Positions 8,888 to 19,909 of a stretch of DNA of 55,662 nt are shown here, piece by piece (the first letter of the stretch is position 1; every line of letters begins with the position of its first letter). The notes beneath the pieces are model-generated. The model searched no databases, was not told where the DNA came from, and was given only the letters and a program-made list of their open reading frames with translations. Source of the stretch: Bacillota bacterium (GTDB taxonomy: Bacteria > Bacillota > Clostridia > Acetivibrionales > DUMC01); assembly GCA_013314855.1 (NCBI GenBank), contig JABUEW010000010.1, forward strand, positions 1 through 55,662. The letters are read 5' to 3'. The translations under genes were made by a program, and so were the position numbers.

Positions 8888-9403
8888 ATGAAAGTAAATG
8901 GACAAAAAGTTGCTGTTATAATGGGAAGCGATTCGGATTTTCCTGTTATCAAAAAGTGCATTGCTATACTTAAAGAGTTTGGGGTTGAATATGAGGTTAT
9001 GGTTTGTTCCGCTCACCGGACTCCCGACAAAGCGGCGGAATTCGCGAAAAGGGCTGAAGAACAAGGGGTTAGCGTTATTATTGCCGCAGCAGGAAAGGCA
9101 GCTCACCTACCGGGTGTACTGGCAGCTTACACACCATTACCGGTAATAGGAATACCCATAAAATCTTCCACCATGGACGGGCTTGATTCCCTGTTGTCTA
9201 TTGTACAGATGCCTTCCGGTATTCCGGTAGCTACCGTTGCAATAGACGGAGCTGAAAATGCGGCACTGTTAGCACTGCAAATATTATCAACTGCCAATAA
9301 AGAGTTAAGAGCAAAGATAAGGGAGTATAAAGGGAAATTAGCTGCAAAAGTTGAAGAAAAAAATGCTGAACTTCAGGAAACACTTTGTAAAGAAGGTTTA
9401 TAG
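8888..9403 (+). CDS. purE: N5-carboxyaminoimidazole ribonucleotide mutase
   Basis: Class I PurE moves the carboxyl group of N5-CAIR to give CAIR. 171 residues, with the active-site stretches [11 protein letters not shown] and [12 protein letters not shown] and the glycine-rich [16 protein letters not shown]. The Shine-Dalgarno TTGGAGG lies 7 bases before the ATG. It heads the purine cluster. No purK, which supplies N5-CAIR, and no purC, which usually follows, is present here. LarB upstream is a distant relative of the same fold. Confidence 0.95.
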   Translation: MKVNGQKVAVIMGSDSDFPVIKKCIAILKEFGVEYEVMVCSAHRTPDKAAEFAKRAEEQGVSVIIAAAGKAAHLPGVLAAYTPLPVIGIPIKSSTMDGLDSLLSIVQMPSGIPVATVAIDGAENAALLALQILSTANKELRAKIREYKGKLAAKVEEKNAELQETLCKEGL

Positions 9404-9457
9404 GGTATTTGTTGTTGTTAATGAATTGGCTATTGGTTATTAAAGTTAGGAGGTTTT

Positions 9458-10876
9458 ATGGAATACGATATTTATGAGAACAAGCTGAATGAAGAATGTG
9501 GGGTATTTGGTATATACAGTAAGGATCATCTTGATGTGGCAAAACTAACCTATTACGGTTTATTTGCCCTTCAGCACAGGGGGCAGGAAAGCACAGGTAT
9601 TGCAGTTAATGATGCAGGCACTATAATATACTATAAAGATATAGGGTTGGTCTCAGAAGTATTTAACGATACTATACTTGAGCATTTGAAGGGAGAAATG
9701 GCAATAGGCCATGTTAGATATACAGCGGATGTTAAAGATTACAGGGAAAACATCCAGCCGATTGTTATAAAGTATAAGGAGGGACAGTTGGCCTTAGCTT
9801 ATAACGGCACTCTTGTAAATGCAAATCAAGTAAGAAGCGATATGGAGGAAAAAGGAGCAATATTCCAGACCAATAATGATGCGGAAATAATAGCCAACCT
9901 CATATCCAGGTACAGAATTTCCAGCGGCAGTATTGAAGAGTCATTAATTAAAACAATGAAGGATATTAAGGGCGCTTACGCCTTTGTAGTTTTAACTCCC
10001 CATAAACTTATAGGGATAAGGGATTCATTGGGTATAAAACCTTTATGCATAGGTATGATAAACAACTCATATGTATTTTCTTCTGAGTCTTGTGCCCTGG
10101 ATGCCGTAGGAGCGGAATTTACCAGGGATGTAAATCCCGGTGAAATAGTTGTAATTGATGAGAACGGAATTAGATCTATCCAAACGGAAGTACCTGGAGA
10201 GTCCAGGCTTTGTATCTTCGAATTTGTATATTTTGCCAGGCATGACAGCTATATAGATGGAGTCAGTGTATATGAAGCAAGACTGGAAGCAGGAAGAAGA
10301 CTCGCTATTGAACATCCGGTAGATGCGGATATTGTTATAGGAGCTCCCGACAGCGGTCTTATTGCAGCAATGGGTTTTTCCAGGCAGTCAGGCATACCCT
10401 ATGGAACAGGGCTTATAAAAAATAGGTATGTAGGCAGGACTTTTATAAGGCCTGGCCAAGAGCAAAGGGAAATTGCAGTAAAAATTAAGTTTAATGCAAT
10501 ACGGAGCGAAATAGAAGGAAAAAGGATTGTGATGGTAGACGATTCTATAGTTAGAGGAACCACCACAAAAGCTATTGTACAGATGCTGAAAAGTGCCGGA
10601 GCCAGGGAAGTGCATATAAGGGTAAGTTCACCCCCTTATAGATTTCCATGCTACTACGGTATTGATACTCCTTCTAGAGAGCAACTGATGGCATCAACTT
10701 ATTCCCTGGAAGAAATAAGGAATATTATAGGAGCGGACAGTTTGGAGTACTTGAGCTTGGAAGGGTTGATGAAAACACCTATAGGCTCAAAATGTAATTT
10801 CTGTTGTGCATGTTTTAACGGAGAGTATCCTATTGAAATACCTTGTAGAGGAGAGGATTCAAATGCTGACATATAA
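9458..10876 (+). CDS. purF: Amidophosphoribosyltransferase
   Basis: PurF makes phosphoribosylamine from PRPP and glutamine, the committed step of purine synthesis. 472 residues. The glutaminase nucleophile is Cys14 (EEC/GVFGIY), so a 13-residue propeptide must be removed, as in the Bacillus enzyme. The PRPP loop reads [14 protein letters not shown]. The cysteine-rich C-terminal segment [14 protein letters not shown] indicates the oxygen-sensitive [4Fe-4S] type. The 3' end overlaps purM by 14 bases, which implies coupled translation. Confidence 0.96.
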   Translation: MEYDIYENKLNEECGVFGIYSKDHLDVAKLTYYGLFALQHRGQESTGIAVNDAGTIIYYKDIGLVSEVFNDTILEHLKGEMAIGHVRYTADVKDYRENIQPIVIKYKEGQLALAYNGTLVNANQVRSDMEEKGAIFQTNNDAEIIANLISRYRISSGSIEESLIKTMKDIKGAYAFVVLTPHKLIGIRDSLGIKPLCIGMINNSYVFSSESCALDAVGAEFTRDVNPGEIVVIDENGIRSIQTEVPGESRLCIFEFVYFARHDSYIDGVSVYEARLEAGRRLAIEHPVDADIVIGAPDSGLIAAMGFSRQSGIPYGTGLIKNRYVGRTFIRPGQEQREIAVKIKFNAIRSEIEGKRIVMVDDSIVRGTTTKAIVQMLKSAGAREVHIRVSSPPYRFPCYYGIDTPSREQLMASTYSLEEIRNIIGADSLEYLSLEGLMKTPIGSKCNFCCACFNGEYPIEIPCRGEDSNADI

Positions 10877-11885
10877 AGATGCAGGTGTGGATATTGAAGC
10901 CGGTTACGAAGCAGTAAGGCTTATGAAAAACCATGTCAGAAAGACTTTCCGGCCTGAAGTCTTGACTGATATTGGAGGATTTGGCGGGTTATTCGCTTTA
11001 AATAAAGACAAATATAAAGAACCGGTCCTTGTTTCAGGTACTGACGGAGTAGGGACTAAGCTAAAAATTGCCTTTCTTATGAATAAACATGATACAGTTG
11101 GAATTGACTGTGTGGCCATGTGTGTTAATGATGTAGTATGCAGCGGCGCAGAACCCTTATTTTTCTTGGACTACATTGCCCTTGGGAAAAATCGCCCCGA
11201 AAAAGTAGCAGATATTGTAAAAGGTGTTTCAGAGGGATGTTTACTGGCAGGATGCGCCTTAGTTGGAGGAGAAACAGCAGAAATGCCGGGATTTTACATG
11301 GATGAAGAATATGATATAGCCGGTTTTGCTGTAGGCATTGTTGACAGGGAAAATATTATTGACGGGAGAGATATAAAGACAGGGGACAAGCTTATAGGTC
11401 TTGCATCTTCAGGATTACACAGTAATGGTTTTTCCCTGGTAAGAAAGCTCCTAAACCCTAACGAAGAAAAGCTTCATGAATATGTCGAAGTTTTAAAAAC
11501 AACCTTGGGAGAAGAGTTATTAAAACCTACCAAAATATATGTAAAAGTAATTCTGGATTTAATTTCAAAGTTTAAAATAAAAGGAATATGCCATATAACG
11601 GGAGGAGGATTCTTTGAAAACATACCAAGAATGCTTCCTGAGGGTTTTAGAGCAAGGATTGAAAAGGAGACCTGGCCTGTTCCGCCAATCTTTAGTCTTC
11701 TTCAAAATATTGGAAATATTGAAGAGAAGGATATGTTTAATACATTTAACATGGGGATTGGGATGATTTTGGCGGTTGATAGAAGTATAGCTCATGAAAT
11801 AACAGATTATCTTAACAGTGAAACAAAACAGTCATATATAATAGGTGAAGTGGTTGAGGGCGAATCCGGGGTGGAATTATGTTGA
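10863..11885 (+). CDS. purM: Phosphoribosylformylglycinamidine cyclo-ligase (AIR synthetase)
   Basis: PurM closes the imidazole ring of AIR using ATP. From ATG 10863 (AGGAGAGG about 8 bases upstream, inside the purF end) it is 340 residues, the family norm. Motifs seen: [15 protein letters not shown] at the start, [26 protein letters not shown], and [15 protein letters not shown]. The gene overlaps purF by 14 bases and purN by 7, a tight translational chain. Confidence 0.96.
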   Translation: MLTYKDAGVDIEAGYEAVRLMKNHVRKTFRPEVLTDIGGFGGLFALNKDKYKEPVLVSGTDGVGTKLKIAFLMNKHDTVGIDCVAMCVNDVVCSGAEPLFFLDYIALGKNRPEKVADIVKGVSEGCLLAGCALVGGETAEMPGFYMDEEYDIAGFAVGIVDRENIIDGRDIKTGDKLIGLASSGLHSNGFSLVRKLLNPNEEKLHEYVEVLKTTLGEELLKPTKIYVKVILDLISKFKIKGICHITGGGFFENIPRMLPEGFRARIEKETWPVPPIFSLLQNIGNIEEKDMFNTFNMGIGMILAVDRSIAHEITDYLNSETKQSYIIGEVVEGESGVELC

Positions 11886-12517
11886 GGATGGGAGTTATGG
11901 TATCCGGAGGCGGCACTAATTTACAGGCTATAATTGATAAAATAGAATCCGGGTACCTGGAAAACTGCTCTATTGTTACAGTAGTGTCCAGCAGGAAGGA
12001 TGCATTTGCTCTTAAAAGGGCTGAAAAGTATAATATACCTGCTGTGTGCATACTACGTAAAAACTATAATACATTAGAGCAGTATGATGAAGCCCTTATT
12101 GCCCATTTGAAGAAATATGATGTTGATTTAGTAGTTATGGCAGGCTATTTATCCATAGTTGGTGAGAAGTTTGTTAATGAATTTGCCGGCAGGATAATAA
12201 ATGTCCATCCTTCATTAATTCCGGCCTTTTGCGGTAAAGGGTATTACGGTATTATACCTCATCAAAAGGCCTTAGAATATGGGGTTAAAGTAACGGGAGC
12301 TACCGTACATTTTGTGACCCTTGAGCCTGATTCAGGACCTATCATATTGCAGAAGGCAGTATATATTGAAGAGGATGATACTCCTGAAACCCTACAAAAA
12401 AGGGTAATGGAAGAGGCGGAATGGGAGATACTGCCAAAGGCAATAAAGCTTTTCTCTGAAGGCAGGCTTGTTATTGAGGGTAGGAGAGTTCACATACTAA
12501 AGAAAGGTTCTAACTAA
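11879..12517 (+). CDS. purN: Phosphoribosylglycinamide formyltransferase
   Basis: Folate-dependent GAR transformylase, 212 residues. The N-terminal [13 protein letters not shown] is the phosphate-binding loop; [11 protein letters not shown] holds the catalytic Asn and His; the Asp is in LEPDSGPI. The insertion [12 protein letters not shown] in place of the more usual proline-glycine loop is common in Clostridia. The start lies inside the purM stop region (overlap of 7 bases); ATG 11888 is an alternative. Confidence 0.95.
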   Translation: MLRMGVMVSGGGTNLQAIIDKIESGYLENCSIVTVVSSRKDAFALKRAEKYNIPAVCILRKNYNTLEQYDEALIAHLKKYDVDLVVMAGYLSIVGEKFVNEFAGRIINVHPSLIPAFCGKGYYGIIPHQKALEYGVKVTGATVHFVTLEPDSGPIILQKAVYIEEDDTPETLQKRVMEEAEWEILPKAIKLFSEGRLVIEGRRVHILKKGSN

Positions 12518-12568
12518 AAGAAAAAATAGAAAAAAATAGGCAAAAAGCTGGAGGAAAAGGAGTGAAAT

Positions 12569-14137
12569 ATGATGATTAAACGTGCACTGATAAGTGTATC
12601 AAATAAGAACGGTATAGTAGAGTTTGCAAGAGCGTTGGAGCAGTCAGGTATAGAAATAATCTCGACAGGGGGGACAGCCAAGGCATTAAGTGATGCAGGG
12701 ATAAAAGTGATTAATGTTTCCGACATTACAGGTTTCCCGGAATGCCTTGATGGAAGAGTAAAGACTTTACACCCTAAAATACACGGGGGGCTTCTTGCTA
12801 TAAGGGATAACCCGGAACATATGAGACAGATTAAGGAGCTTGGAATAGATCCCATCGATATGGTAGTAATAAACCTCTATCCGTTTAAAGAGACGATCCT
12901 CAAAGAAAACACGACTCTTGAAGAAGCAATCGAAAACATTGACATTGGCGGACCTACGATGCTCAGGGCTGCTGCAAAAAATTACCAGGATGTTGTAGTT
13001 GTTGTTGATCCGGCAGACTACCAGTTGGTTTTAGATGAGATAAAGCAGTCAGGTGATGTCAGCTTTAAGACCAAGTTTAGACTTGCTTGCAAGGTTTTTG
13101 AACATACAAGCCATTATGACGCATTGATAGCCGGTTACTTAAGGAAGAAAGTCTTTGAAGATAGTATCTGTGGGAAAATAAATGTTTTCCCTGATACTCT
13201 TACACTAACCTTTGAAAAAGTCCAGGATATGAGATACGGGGAAAATCCCCATCAACAAGCAGTCTTTTATAAAGAGGTTGGAGTAAATGAAGGCTGTCTT
13301 GTCAACGCCCGTCAACTTCATGGGAAAGAGCTTTCTTTTAACAATATAAACGATACAAACGGGGCCCTGGATTTGCTTAAAGAATTTGATGAGCCAACAG
13401 TTGTTGTGGTAAAGCACGCAAACCCTTGTGGAGTAGGCAGTGCGGAAAATATCTATGAAGCTTACCTTAAAGCATATGAGGCCGATCCTGTTTCCATATT
13501 TGGCGGTATTGTTGCCGCAAACAGAGAAATTGATGCTAAAACAGCCGAAGAAATTAACAAAATATTTGTAGAGATTGTTATAGCACCGTCATACAGTAAG
13601 GAAGCCTTTGGCATTTTAACTCAAAAGAAAAACATAAGAATATTGGAATTGGATAGTATTTCACAAAAACTTTCAAAGAGTGCTTATGATATGAAAAAGG
13701 TATCCGGAGGGCTTTTGGTGCAGGAATATAATAATGAATTAATTAATATGGACGAGATTAAATATGTTACAAATAAAAAACCTGATGAAAAACAAATGGA
13801 AGATTTAATTTTTGCTTTGAAAGTTGTTAAGCATACAAAATCCAATGCCATAGTGGTAGCAAAAAATAAACAGACAGTAGGTATTGGCCCAGGCCAGGCT
13901 AACAGAGTTACTTCTGTTAAAATTGCCCTTGATTATGCAAAAGAAAAGGCAAAAGGTGCAGTACTGGCATCAGACGCATTTTTCCCCTTTTCGGATTGGG
14001 TAGAAATGGCAGCTTTGGCTGGCATAACGGCTGTTATACAACCGGGAGGCTCTTTAAGAGACCAGGAATCTATTGACAACTGCAATGAAAAGGGTATAGC
14101 AATGATATTTACAGGGATGAGACATTTCAAGCACTGA
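12569..14137 (+). CDS. purH: Bifunctional AICAR transformylase / IMP cyclohydrolase
   Basis: Carries out the last two steps to IMP. 522 residues: an N-terminal methylglyoxal-synthase-like IMP cyclohydrolase domain ([45 protein letters not shown]) and a C-terminal transformylase domain with the catalytic [10 protein letters not shown] and [15 protein letters not shown] lies just before the start; ATG 12572 directly after the first codon is equally possible. The 66-base gap to purD contains two near-identical 11-bp units. Confidence 0.96.
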   Translation: MMIKRALISVSNKNGIVEFARALEQSGIEIISTGGTAKALSDAGIKVINVSDITGFPECLDGRVKTLHPKIHGGLLAIRDNPEHMRQIKELGIDPIDMVVINLYPFKETILKENTTLEEAIENIDIGGPTMLRAAAKNYQDVVVVVDPADYQLVLDEIKQSGDVSFKTKFRLACKVFEHTSHYDALIAGYLRKKVFEDSICGKINVFPDTLTLTFEKVQDMRYGENPHQQAVFYKEVGVNEGCLVNARQLHGKELSFNNINDTNGALDLLKEFDEPTVVVVKHANPCGVGSAENIYEAYLKAYEADPVSIFGGIVAANREIDAKTAEEINKIFVEIVIAPSYSKEAFGILTQKKNIRILELDSISQKLSKSAYDMKKVSGGLLVQEYNNELINMDEIKYVTNKKPDEKQMEDLIFALKVVKHTKSNAIVVAKNKQTVGIGPGQANRVTSVKIALDYAKEKAKGAVLASDAFFPFSDWVEMAALAGITAVIQPGGSLRDQESIDNCNEKGIAMIFTGMRHFKH

Positions 14138-14203
14138 TGGTAGTGTCAAATAAGAAATGAAAGCTGACGCGAAGCTGACGTGAAATGAGGTGGGAGGTAG
14201 AAA

Positions 14204-15463
14204 ATGAGAGTACTTGTTGTTGGCGGTGGAGGCAGGGAACATGCTCTAGTATGGAAGATAGCTCAAAATCCTTCGGTAAAGGGAATATACTGTGCGCCAG
14301 GTAACGGTGGAATATCAAGAATTGCTAAGTGTCTTCCTATAAAAGCCATGGATATTAAAGGAATAGTTGATTTTTCAGTGGAGAATAAGATCGATTTGGT
14401 TGTAGTTTCACCGGATGACCCTTTGGGTGCAGGTATGGTAGATGCTCTGCAGGCTGCGGGAATAAGAGCTTTTGGACCTGTGAAGGACGCAGCAATTATT
14501 GAGTCCAGTAAATCTTTTGCAAAGAATCTTATGAAAAAGTATGGTATTCCAACTGCAGAGTATGAGGTGTATGATAATCCTAATGATGCATTGAAACATT
14601 TGGGACATCGCAAATATCCCCTTGTAATAAAAGCAGATGGCCTTGCAGCAGGGAAGGGAGTTATAATCGCCGATACTTATGACCTGGCTGTTAAAGCTAT
14701 ACATGAAATTATGGAGGAAAAAATTTTCGGCGAGGCTGGAAACAGAATAATAATTGAGGAGTTCCTGGCAGGGAAAGAAGTAACCGTATTGGCTTTTACC
14801 GATGGAAAAACACTAGTCCCAATGGTTAGTTCACAGGACCACAAAAAGGCATATGATTATGATTTAGGTCCAAATACAGGAGGAATGGGTGCATTTTCGC
14901 CAAGTAAATATTATGACGATGAAATGGCAAAAATTTGTATGAATACAATATTTATGCCAACCATTGAAGCAATGAATAAGGAAGGGCATGTATTCAAAGG
15001 AGTGTTGTACTTTGGCCTTATGCTTACTGATTATGGCCCAAAGGTACTGGAATACAATGCAAGGTTTGGGGATCCCGAAGCCCAGGTTATATTGCCTAGG
15101 CTTAAAAACGATATCGTAGAAATATTTAATGCAATAATAGATGAGAAACTGGATACAATTGACATAGAATGGGATTACAGGGCTACGGCATGCATAATTG
15201 CCGCGTCCGATGGTTACCCTGGAACATACCGCACAGGCTATGAGATAAATGGTATAGAGGAAGCAGAAAAAGAAGAAGGTGTCATAATTTTTCATGCAGG
15301 GACAAAATATGAAAATGGAAGATATTATACAACCGGAGGACGCGTTCTTGGGGTTACCGCCCTGGATCATAACCTTGAAATGGCTGTAAATAGGGCATAT
15401 AGGGGAATATCAAAAATTCATTTTAACGGTATGCACTATAGGAAAGATATTGGAATAAAGTAA
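14204..15463 (+). CDS. purD: Phosphoribosylamine-glycine ligase
   Basis: ATP-grasp ligase joining glycine to phosphoribosylamine. 419 residues, starting with the typical MRVLVVGGGGREHALVWKI. The ATP-grasp stretches are VIKADGLAAGKGVIIADTY and EEFLAGKEVTVLAFTDG, followed by GPNTGGMGAFSP and the metal-binding EYNARFGDPEAQVILPRL. GGGAGG stands 9 bases before the ATG. It ends the purine cluster; the tandem TAATTAG at its end includes the stop codon. Confidence 0.96.
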   Translation: MRVLVVGGGGREHALVWKIAQNPSVKGIYCAPGNGGISRIAKCLPIKAMDIKGIVDFSVENKIDLVVVSPDDPLGAGMVDALQAAGIRAFGPVKDAAIIESSKSFAKNLMKKYGIPTAEYEVYDNPNDALKHLGHRKYPLVIKADGLAAGKGVIIADTYDLAVKAIHEIMEEKIFGEAGNRIIIEEFLAGKEVTVLAFTDGKTLVPMVSSQDHKKAYDYDLGPNTGGMGAFSPSKYYDDEMAKICMNTIFMPTIEAMNKEGHVFKGVLYFGLMLTDYGPKVLEYNARFGDPEAQVILPRLKNDIVEIFNAIIDEKLDTIDIEWDYRATACIIAASDGYPGTYRTGYEINGIEEAEKEEGVIIFHAGTKYENGRYYTTGGRVLGVTALDHNLEMAVNRAYRGISKIHFNGMHYRKDIGIK

Positions 15464-15499
15464 TTAGTAATTAGTGTCAATAGAAGAGAAGTGTTTATT

Positions 15500-16117
15500 A
15501 TGAATAAGCAGTATAAAAAAATCGGTATTTCGGGAGGGACATTCGACCCAATACACTACGGCCACCTGGTAATAGCCGAAGAGGCAAGAGAAACCCTTGA
15601 ATTGGAGAAAATAATATTTATACCTTCCGGTAATCCTCCCCATAAAGTTGGTTGTGGCGTAACACCTGCTGAATACAGGTATGAAATGGTACATAGGGCA
15701 ATAGGAAGTAACCCTTTTTTTGAAGTGTCTGCAATTGAAATAGAAAGAGAAGGTTATTCATATACGGTAGACACTCTTAATAAATTGAGAGGAATGTATG
15801 GGGAGGATACCGTACTTTACTTTATAACCGGTGCGGATGTAATACCTGAACTGACCACCTGGAAACAGTTTGAACAAATATTTGAAATGTGCGAATTTGT
15901 TGCGGCACTGAGGCCGGGTTACAATAAAGAGGCTTTAATTAAGGAAATAGAACTCTTAAAAAATAACTATATGGCCAAAATACATATAATGGATACTCTG
16001 TTAATCGGAATATCATCTACAATAATACGTGAAAGGGTTAGAGGGAATAGATCAATAAAATACCTTGTCCCGGAAAAAGTAGAAGAATATATTAGGGAAA
16101 AAAGACTATACAGGTAA
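15500..16117 (+). CDS. nadD: Nicotinate-nucleotide adenylyltransferase
   Basis: Forms nicotinic acid adenine dinucleotide from NaMN and ATP in NAD synthesis. 205 residues. The nucleotidyltransferase motifs are GGTFDPIHYGHL near the N-terminus and ISSTIIRERV near the C-terminus. ATG 15500 is preferred to an in-frame GTG at 15491, since the AGAAGAG stretch lies 8-10 bases before the ATG. Its product is also the substrate of LarB, encoded earlier in the window. The usual Firmicute order nadD-yqeK-rsfS is kept. Confidence 0.94.
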   Translation: MNKQYKKIGISGGTFDPIHYGHLVIAEEARETLELEKIIFIPSGNPPHKVGCGVTPAEYRYEMVHRAIGSNPFFEVSAIEIEREGYSYTVDTLNKLRGMYGEDTVLYFITGADVIPELTTWKQFEQIFEMCEFVAALRPGYNKEALIKEIELLKNNYMAKIHIMDTLLIGISSTIIRERVRGNRSIKYLVPEKVEEYIREKRLYR

Positions 16118-16146
16118 AAAATACAGGCAAAAACAGGTGAAAAATT

Positions 16147-16734
16147 GTGACATTAGAAGAAATAAAAGAGAAACTAAAGAAAAATATTAAACCTGAGAGG
16201 TATATACATTCAATAAATGTGATGAATACTGCATCAGACCTTGCCGGCTATTACAGCGTGGATAAAAGAAAGGCGGAGGTGGCCGGCATTTTGCATGATT
16301 GCGCACGGGATTTTCAAAAGGAGAATATGTATGAGCTCTGTAGAGAGTTTGGTATTGAAATTGATGAAATAAAAAAAAGACAGCCGGAGCTTTTACATGG
16401 GCCGGTTGGTGCATATATTGCCGAAGCTGACTATGGTATTAAAGACGAGGCAATATTGGAGGCAATAAGGGTCCATACTACCGGCAAAGAAAATATGAGC
16501 ATGTTGGAAAAGATAATATTCATTTCCGATTATATAGAACCGGGGAGAAAATTTCCAGGTGTTAATAATATTAGGGAGTGGGCGCTAAAAGATATTGATA
16601 GAGCTATGGTGTTTGCTTTTGACAGTACTATAAGATATGTGCTTGAAAAGGGAACACTGCTGCATCCTGATACAGTCAGTGCTAGAAATTATATCATAAT
16701 GCATTCTGTAAGATGGCATAGAAGTCCGGACTAA
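16147..16734 (+). CDS. yqeK: HD-domain Ap4A hydrolase
   Basis: YqeK proteins are diiron HD-domain enzymes that split Ap4A symmetrically into ADP. 195 residues with HSINVMNTASDLA near the N-terminus, the HD pair in AGILHDCARD, the downstream HGPVGAYIAE, and IRVHTTGKENMSMLEKIIFISDYIEPGR. The start is GTG 16147. The stretch between nadD and this gene holds three copies of an ACAGG-plus-A-run unit, the last doing duty as a weak ribosome-binding site. Confidence 0.9.
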   Translation: MTLEEIKEKLKKNIKPERYIHSINVMNTASDLAGYYSVDKRKAEVAGILHDCARDFQKENMYELCREFGIEIDEIKKRQPELLHGPVGAYIAEADYGIKDEAILEAIRVHTTGKENMSMLEKIIFISDYIEPGRKFPGVNNIREWALKDIDRAMVFAFDSTIRYVLEKGTLLHPDTVSARNYIIMHSVRWHRSPD

Positions 16735-16748
16735 AAAGAAAATTTTAT

Positions 16749-16777
16749 TTAACAAAATTGTTTATTTAATGTATAAT
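16749..16777 (+). promoter_or_regulatory. Sigma-A promoter for rsfS (and possibly leuS)
   Basis: TTAACA (16749-16754) and a perfect TATAAT (16772-16777) are separated by exactly 17 bp. It lies in the 109-base gap after yqeK, so rsfS can be transcribed separately from the nadD-yqeK pair. Confidence 0.7.
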
Positions 16778-16843
16778 AAGGATTAAAATATAGGATATAG
16801 AAAAAATTATTAATATTGATTTTTGTCTGGAGGTTGAGAATTA

Positions 16844-17182
16844 TTGGAAAGTGCTGTTCTGGTTGAAAAAATGGCCGAAATATTAAAAGAAAAAAAAGCA
16901 AGGGACATTGATATCATAGATATTACTAACGTTACTATTCTTGCAGATTACTTTATAATATGCTCGGGAACTTCTACTATTCATATAAAAACCCTTGCTG
17001 ATGAGCTAGATTTAAAATTAAGGGAGTTGGGTATTCTTCTGCATCATATGGAAGGGTATGAGAGCGCACGATGGATATTGATGGATTATGGAAACGTGAT
17101 AGTCCATATTTTTCATGAAGAAGAAAGAAGATTTTATAACCTTGAGAGATTGTGGGCTGATGGAATAATGATAAGAAAATAG
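16844..17182 (+). CDS. rsfS: Ribosome silencing factor
   Basis: RsfS (YbeB, Iojap family) binds ribosomal protein L14 and blocks subunit joining during starvation. 112 residues with the family core [55 protein letters not shown] and YNLERLW, each read as separate conserved stretches. The start codon is TTG 16844, with TGGAGG at 16829-16834 placed about 10 bases upstream; no ATG is suitable. Confidence 0.93.
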   Translation: MESAVLVEKMAEILKEKKARDIDIIDITNVTILADYFIICSGTSTIHIKTLADELDLKLRELGILLHHMEGYESARWILMDYGNVIVHIFHEEERRFYNLERLWADGIMIRK

Positions 17183-17247
17183 GCAACACATTCTGCCAAT
17201 ATAGAGATACCAATATAGATATAAACTGTAGTTGGAGGTATGAACCA

Positions 17248-19767
17248 ATGAATTACAATTTTAAAGAAATTGAAAAAAAGTGGCAAAAAAAGTGGTTGGA
17301 TGAAAAGGTTTTTAAGACGGAAAAGTCTCAAAAACCGAAATATTATGTACTTGAAATGTTTCCTTATCCTTCAGGCAAGCTTCATATGGGACATGTGAGG
17401 AATTATTCAATAGGTGATGTAGTTGCCAGGTTTAAAAGAATGGAAGGATATAATGTTCTTCACCCTATGGGATGGGATGCCTTTGGACTTCCTGCCGAAA
17501 ATGCGGCTATAAAAAATAATGTGCCTCCTGATAGCTGGACACGCTCAAATATTGACAACATGCGAAAACAACTTAAAGAGTTGGGAATAAGTTATGACTG
17601 GGACAGGGAGGTTACTACCTGTCAACCCGATTATTATAAATGGACACAATGGATGTTTCTGCAAATGTATAAAAATGGCCTTGCATACAAGAAAAAGGCC
17701 AATGTTAATTGGTGCTCTTCCTGTGCCACTGTACTTGCCAATGAACAGGTGGTAAATGGCAAATGTGAACGGTGCCATACTGAAGTTGGGAAAAAAGACT
17801 TGGAACAATGGTTTTTCAGGATAACCAAATATGCCCAAAGGTTGCTGGATGATATTGAAAGGTTGGAAGGATGGCCTGAAAAGGTAAAGGTCATGCAGCA
17901 AAACTGGATAGGAAAGAGTGAAGGCGTAGAAGTGGAATTTATGATAGAAGGTATGGACAAAGCGGTGAGAATTTACACCACTAGGCCTGATACCATCTAT
18001 GGTGTTACTTATATGGTTATGGCACCCGAGCACGAAATGGTAAAGGATATAATAAAAAGTATGCCCCAGGAGAGGGAATGCCTGGAATTTATTGAGCATA
18101 CACAACTCATGAATGAAATCACAAGGACTTCCGAAGAAACTGAAAAAGAAGGGGTTTTTACAGGGAGGTATGTAATTAATCCTTTGAATGGAGATAGAGT
18201 TCCTTTATACCTTGGCAATTACGTACTTGCAGAGTATGGTACAGGTGTTGTTATGGCAGTGCCTGCTCATGATGAACGAGATTTCAAATTTGCCAAAAAA
18301 TACGGACTACCAATAAAAGTTGTAATTCAACCAGAAGGAAAAGAACTGGACCCGGATACAATGAAAGAAGCCTTTGTTGATGTAGGCTATCTGGTAAACT
18401 CTGGTATGTTCAACGGTATAAGAAGTGACGAAGCTATTTTAAAAATAATTGAATATATTGAAGAAAAGGGATATGGTGAGAGAAAAGTCAATTATAAAAT
18501 AAGAGATTGGCTTATTTCCAGGCAGAGGTATTGGGGGGCACCAATTCCAATTATTTATTGTGAAGACTGCGGAATAGTACCTGTGCCTGAAGAAGATTTA
18601 CCTGTAATCCTCCCTATAGATGTTACTTTTACAAAGAAAGGAGAGTCTCCTCTTTTAAAAGATAAAGCTTTCTTGGATGCAAACTGTCCTAAGTGCGGTA
18701 AAAAAGGCAGAAGGGAAACGGATACAATGGATACATTTGTATGCTCCTCCTGGTATTTCTTAAGGTACTGTGACCCTTGCAATACTGAAATGCCTTTTAA
18801 GAAAGAAAGTGTTGATTATTGGATGCCCGTTGACCAGTATATAGGTGGGGTTGAGCATGCAATCCTCCATCTTCTCTATTCAAGATTCTTTATGAAGGCA
18901 CTGTATGATATGGGCTATGTGTCATATGACGAACCTTTTATCAATCTTTTGACACAGGGTATGGTGTTGAAGGATGGAGCTAAAATGTCTAAATCTTTAG
19001 GCAATGTTGTGAGCCCCGAAGAAATTATTGAAAAGTATGGTGCAGACACGGCCCGGTTATTCATCCTCTTTGCCTCTCCACCTGAAAAGGATCTGGAATG
19101 GAGCGAACAGGGAGTCGAAGGTTGTTACCGGTTTATAAACAGGGTATGGAGAATAGTGAATGAATGTAGGTATGTATTTGGCAAGGGGGATGTAAAAGAA
19201 GGAATAACTAAAGCCGAATTATGTAAATTAACTAGAGAAGACCCTAAATTTAAATTAACTAAAGAAGACAGGGAGTTAAGATATGCTATAAATTACGCTA
19301 TTAAAAAAGTAACTGAAGATATTCGGGAAAGGTTTAACTTTAATACGGCTATAAGCGCCGTCATGGAGCTCGTGAATGCTCTGTATGCCTATAAAGATAA
19401 AGTGGACGATAGTTTGAAAAATCATTATATTTTGAAAGAAGCAATAGAAAACTTAATTATTCTGTTAGCGCCTTTTATTCCTCATATTACAGAGGAGCTT
19501 TGGACATCCATAGGGAAAGATGACAGCGTGCACAGCCAAAAATGGCCTTCTTATGATGCCGATGCCCTTGTAAAAGATGAGGTTGAAATAGTTATACAAA
19601 TAAACGGTAGGGTTAGGGATAGAATAATGATTCCTGCAGGGTTAAGCTATGAAGAAACCAGGGAAGAGGCTATGAAAACCCAGAAAGTGAAAGATTTGCT
19701 TGACGGCAAGGATGTCGCCAAGGTCATTGTAGTTCCCGGCAAACTGGTTAATATTGTTGTGAAATAG
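17248..19767 (+). CDS. leuS: Leucyl-tRNA synthetase
   Basis: Class I synthetase of 839 residues. The HIGH motif reads KLHMGHVRN near residue 46; a zinc-type cysteine set (CSSCATV and CERCH) follows; the CP1 editing domain spans about 220-420 ([19 protein letters not shown]); a second cysteine pair occurs at CPKCG; KMSKS is in [11 protein letters not shown]; the anticodon-binding helices and the C-terminal domain close the protein. TTGGAGG precedes the ATG. Only 65 bases separate it from rsfS, including a 14-bp tandem duplication, so there is no room for a leucine T-box leader. Confidence 0.97.
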   Translation: MNYNFKEIEKKWQKKWLDEKVFKTEKSQKPKYYVLEMFPYPSGKLHMGHVRNYSIGDVVARFKRMEGYNVLHPMGWDAFGLPAENAAIKNNVPPDSWTRSNIDNMRKQLKELGISYDWDREVTTCQPDYYKWTQWMFLQMYKNGLAYKKKANVNWCSSCATVLANEQVVNGKCERCHTEVGKKDLEQWFFRITKYAQRLLDDIERLEGWPEKVKVMQQNWIGKSEGVEVEFMIEGMDKAVRIYTTRPDTIYGVTYMVMAPEHEMVKDIIKSMPQERECLEFIEHTQLMNEITRTSEETEKEGVFTGRYVINPLNGDRVPLYLGNYVLAEYGTGVVMAVPAHDERDFKFAKKYGLPIKVVIQPEGKELDPDTMKEAFVDVGYLVNSGMFNGIRSDEAILKIIEYIEEKGYGERKVNYKIRDWLISRQRYWGAPIPIIYCEDCGIVPVPEEDLPVILPIDVTFTKKGESPLLKDKAFLDANCPKCGKKGRRETDTMDTFVCSSWYFLRYCDPCNTEMPFKKESVDYWMPVDQYIGGVEHAILHLLYSRFFMKALYDMGYVSYDEPFINLLTQGMVLKDGAKMSKSLGNVVSPEEIIEKYGADTARLFILFASPPEKDLEWSEQGVEGCYRFINRVWRIVNECRYVFGKGDVKEGITKAELCKLTREDPKFKLTKEDRELRYAINYAIKKVTEDIRERFNFNTAISAVMELVNALYAYKDKVDDSLKNHYILKEAIENLIILLAPFIPHITEELWTSIGKDDSVHSQKWPSYDADALVKDEVEIVIQINGRVRDRIMIPAGLSYEETREEAMKTQKVKDLLDGKDVAKVIVVPGKLVNIVVK

Positions 19768-19790
19768 AAGTTGAGTGCTTACCAAAACAG

Positions 19791-19824
19791 AGGATGTGAA
19801 GAGGAGTTGCCTGTTTCACATCCT
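19791..19824 (+). terminator. Terminator-like hairpin after leuS
   Basis: AGGATGTGAA (19791-19800) pairs perfectly with TTCACATCCT (19815-19824) around a 14-base loop. Only TTCT follows, so the T-tract is short. Confidence 0.55.
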
Positions 19825-19909
19825 TTCTACGTATGACGAGTCTTGGGTCATTAAAAGTAATTGTAATGTTTAAGCATAGACAGTTAGTTGTAAAAGGAGG
19901 TTTTTAATA

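Noticed and set aside
14864-15370. Minus-strand open frame of 168 codons
   Set aside because: It is antisense to the ATP-grasp half of purD and rich in His/Cys/Tyr as expected from complementary codons.
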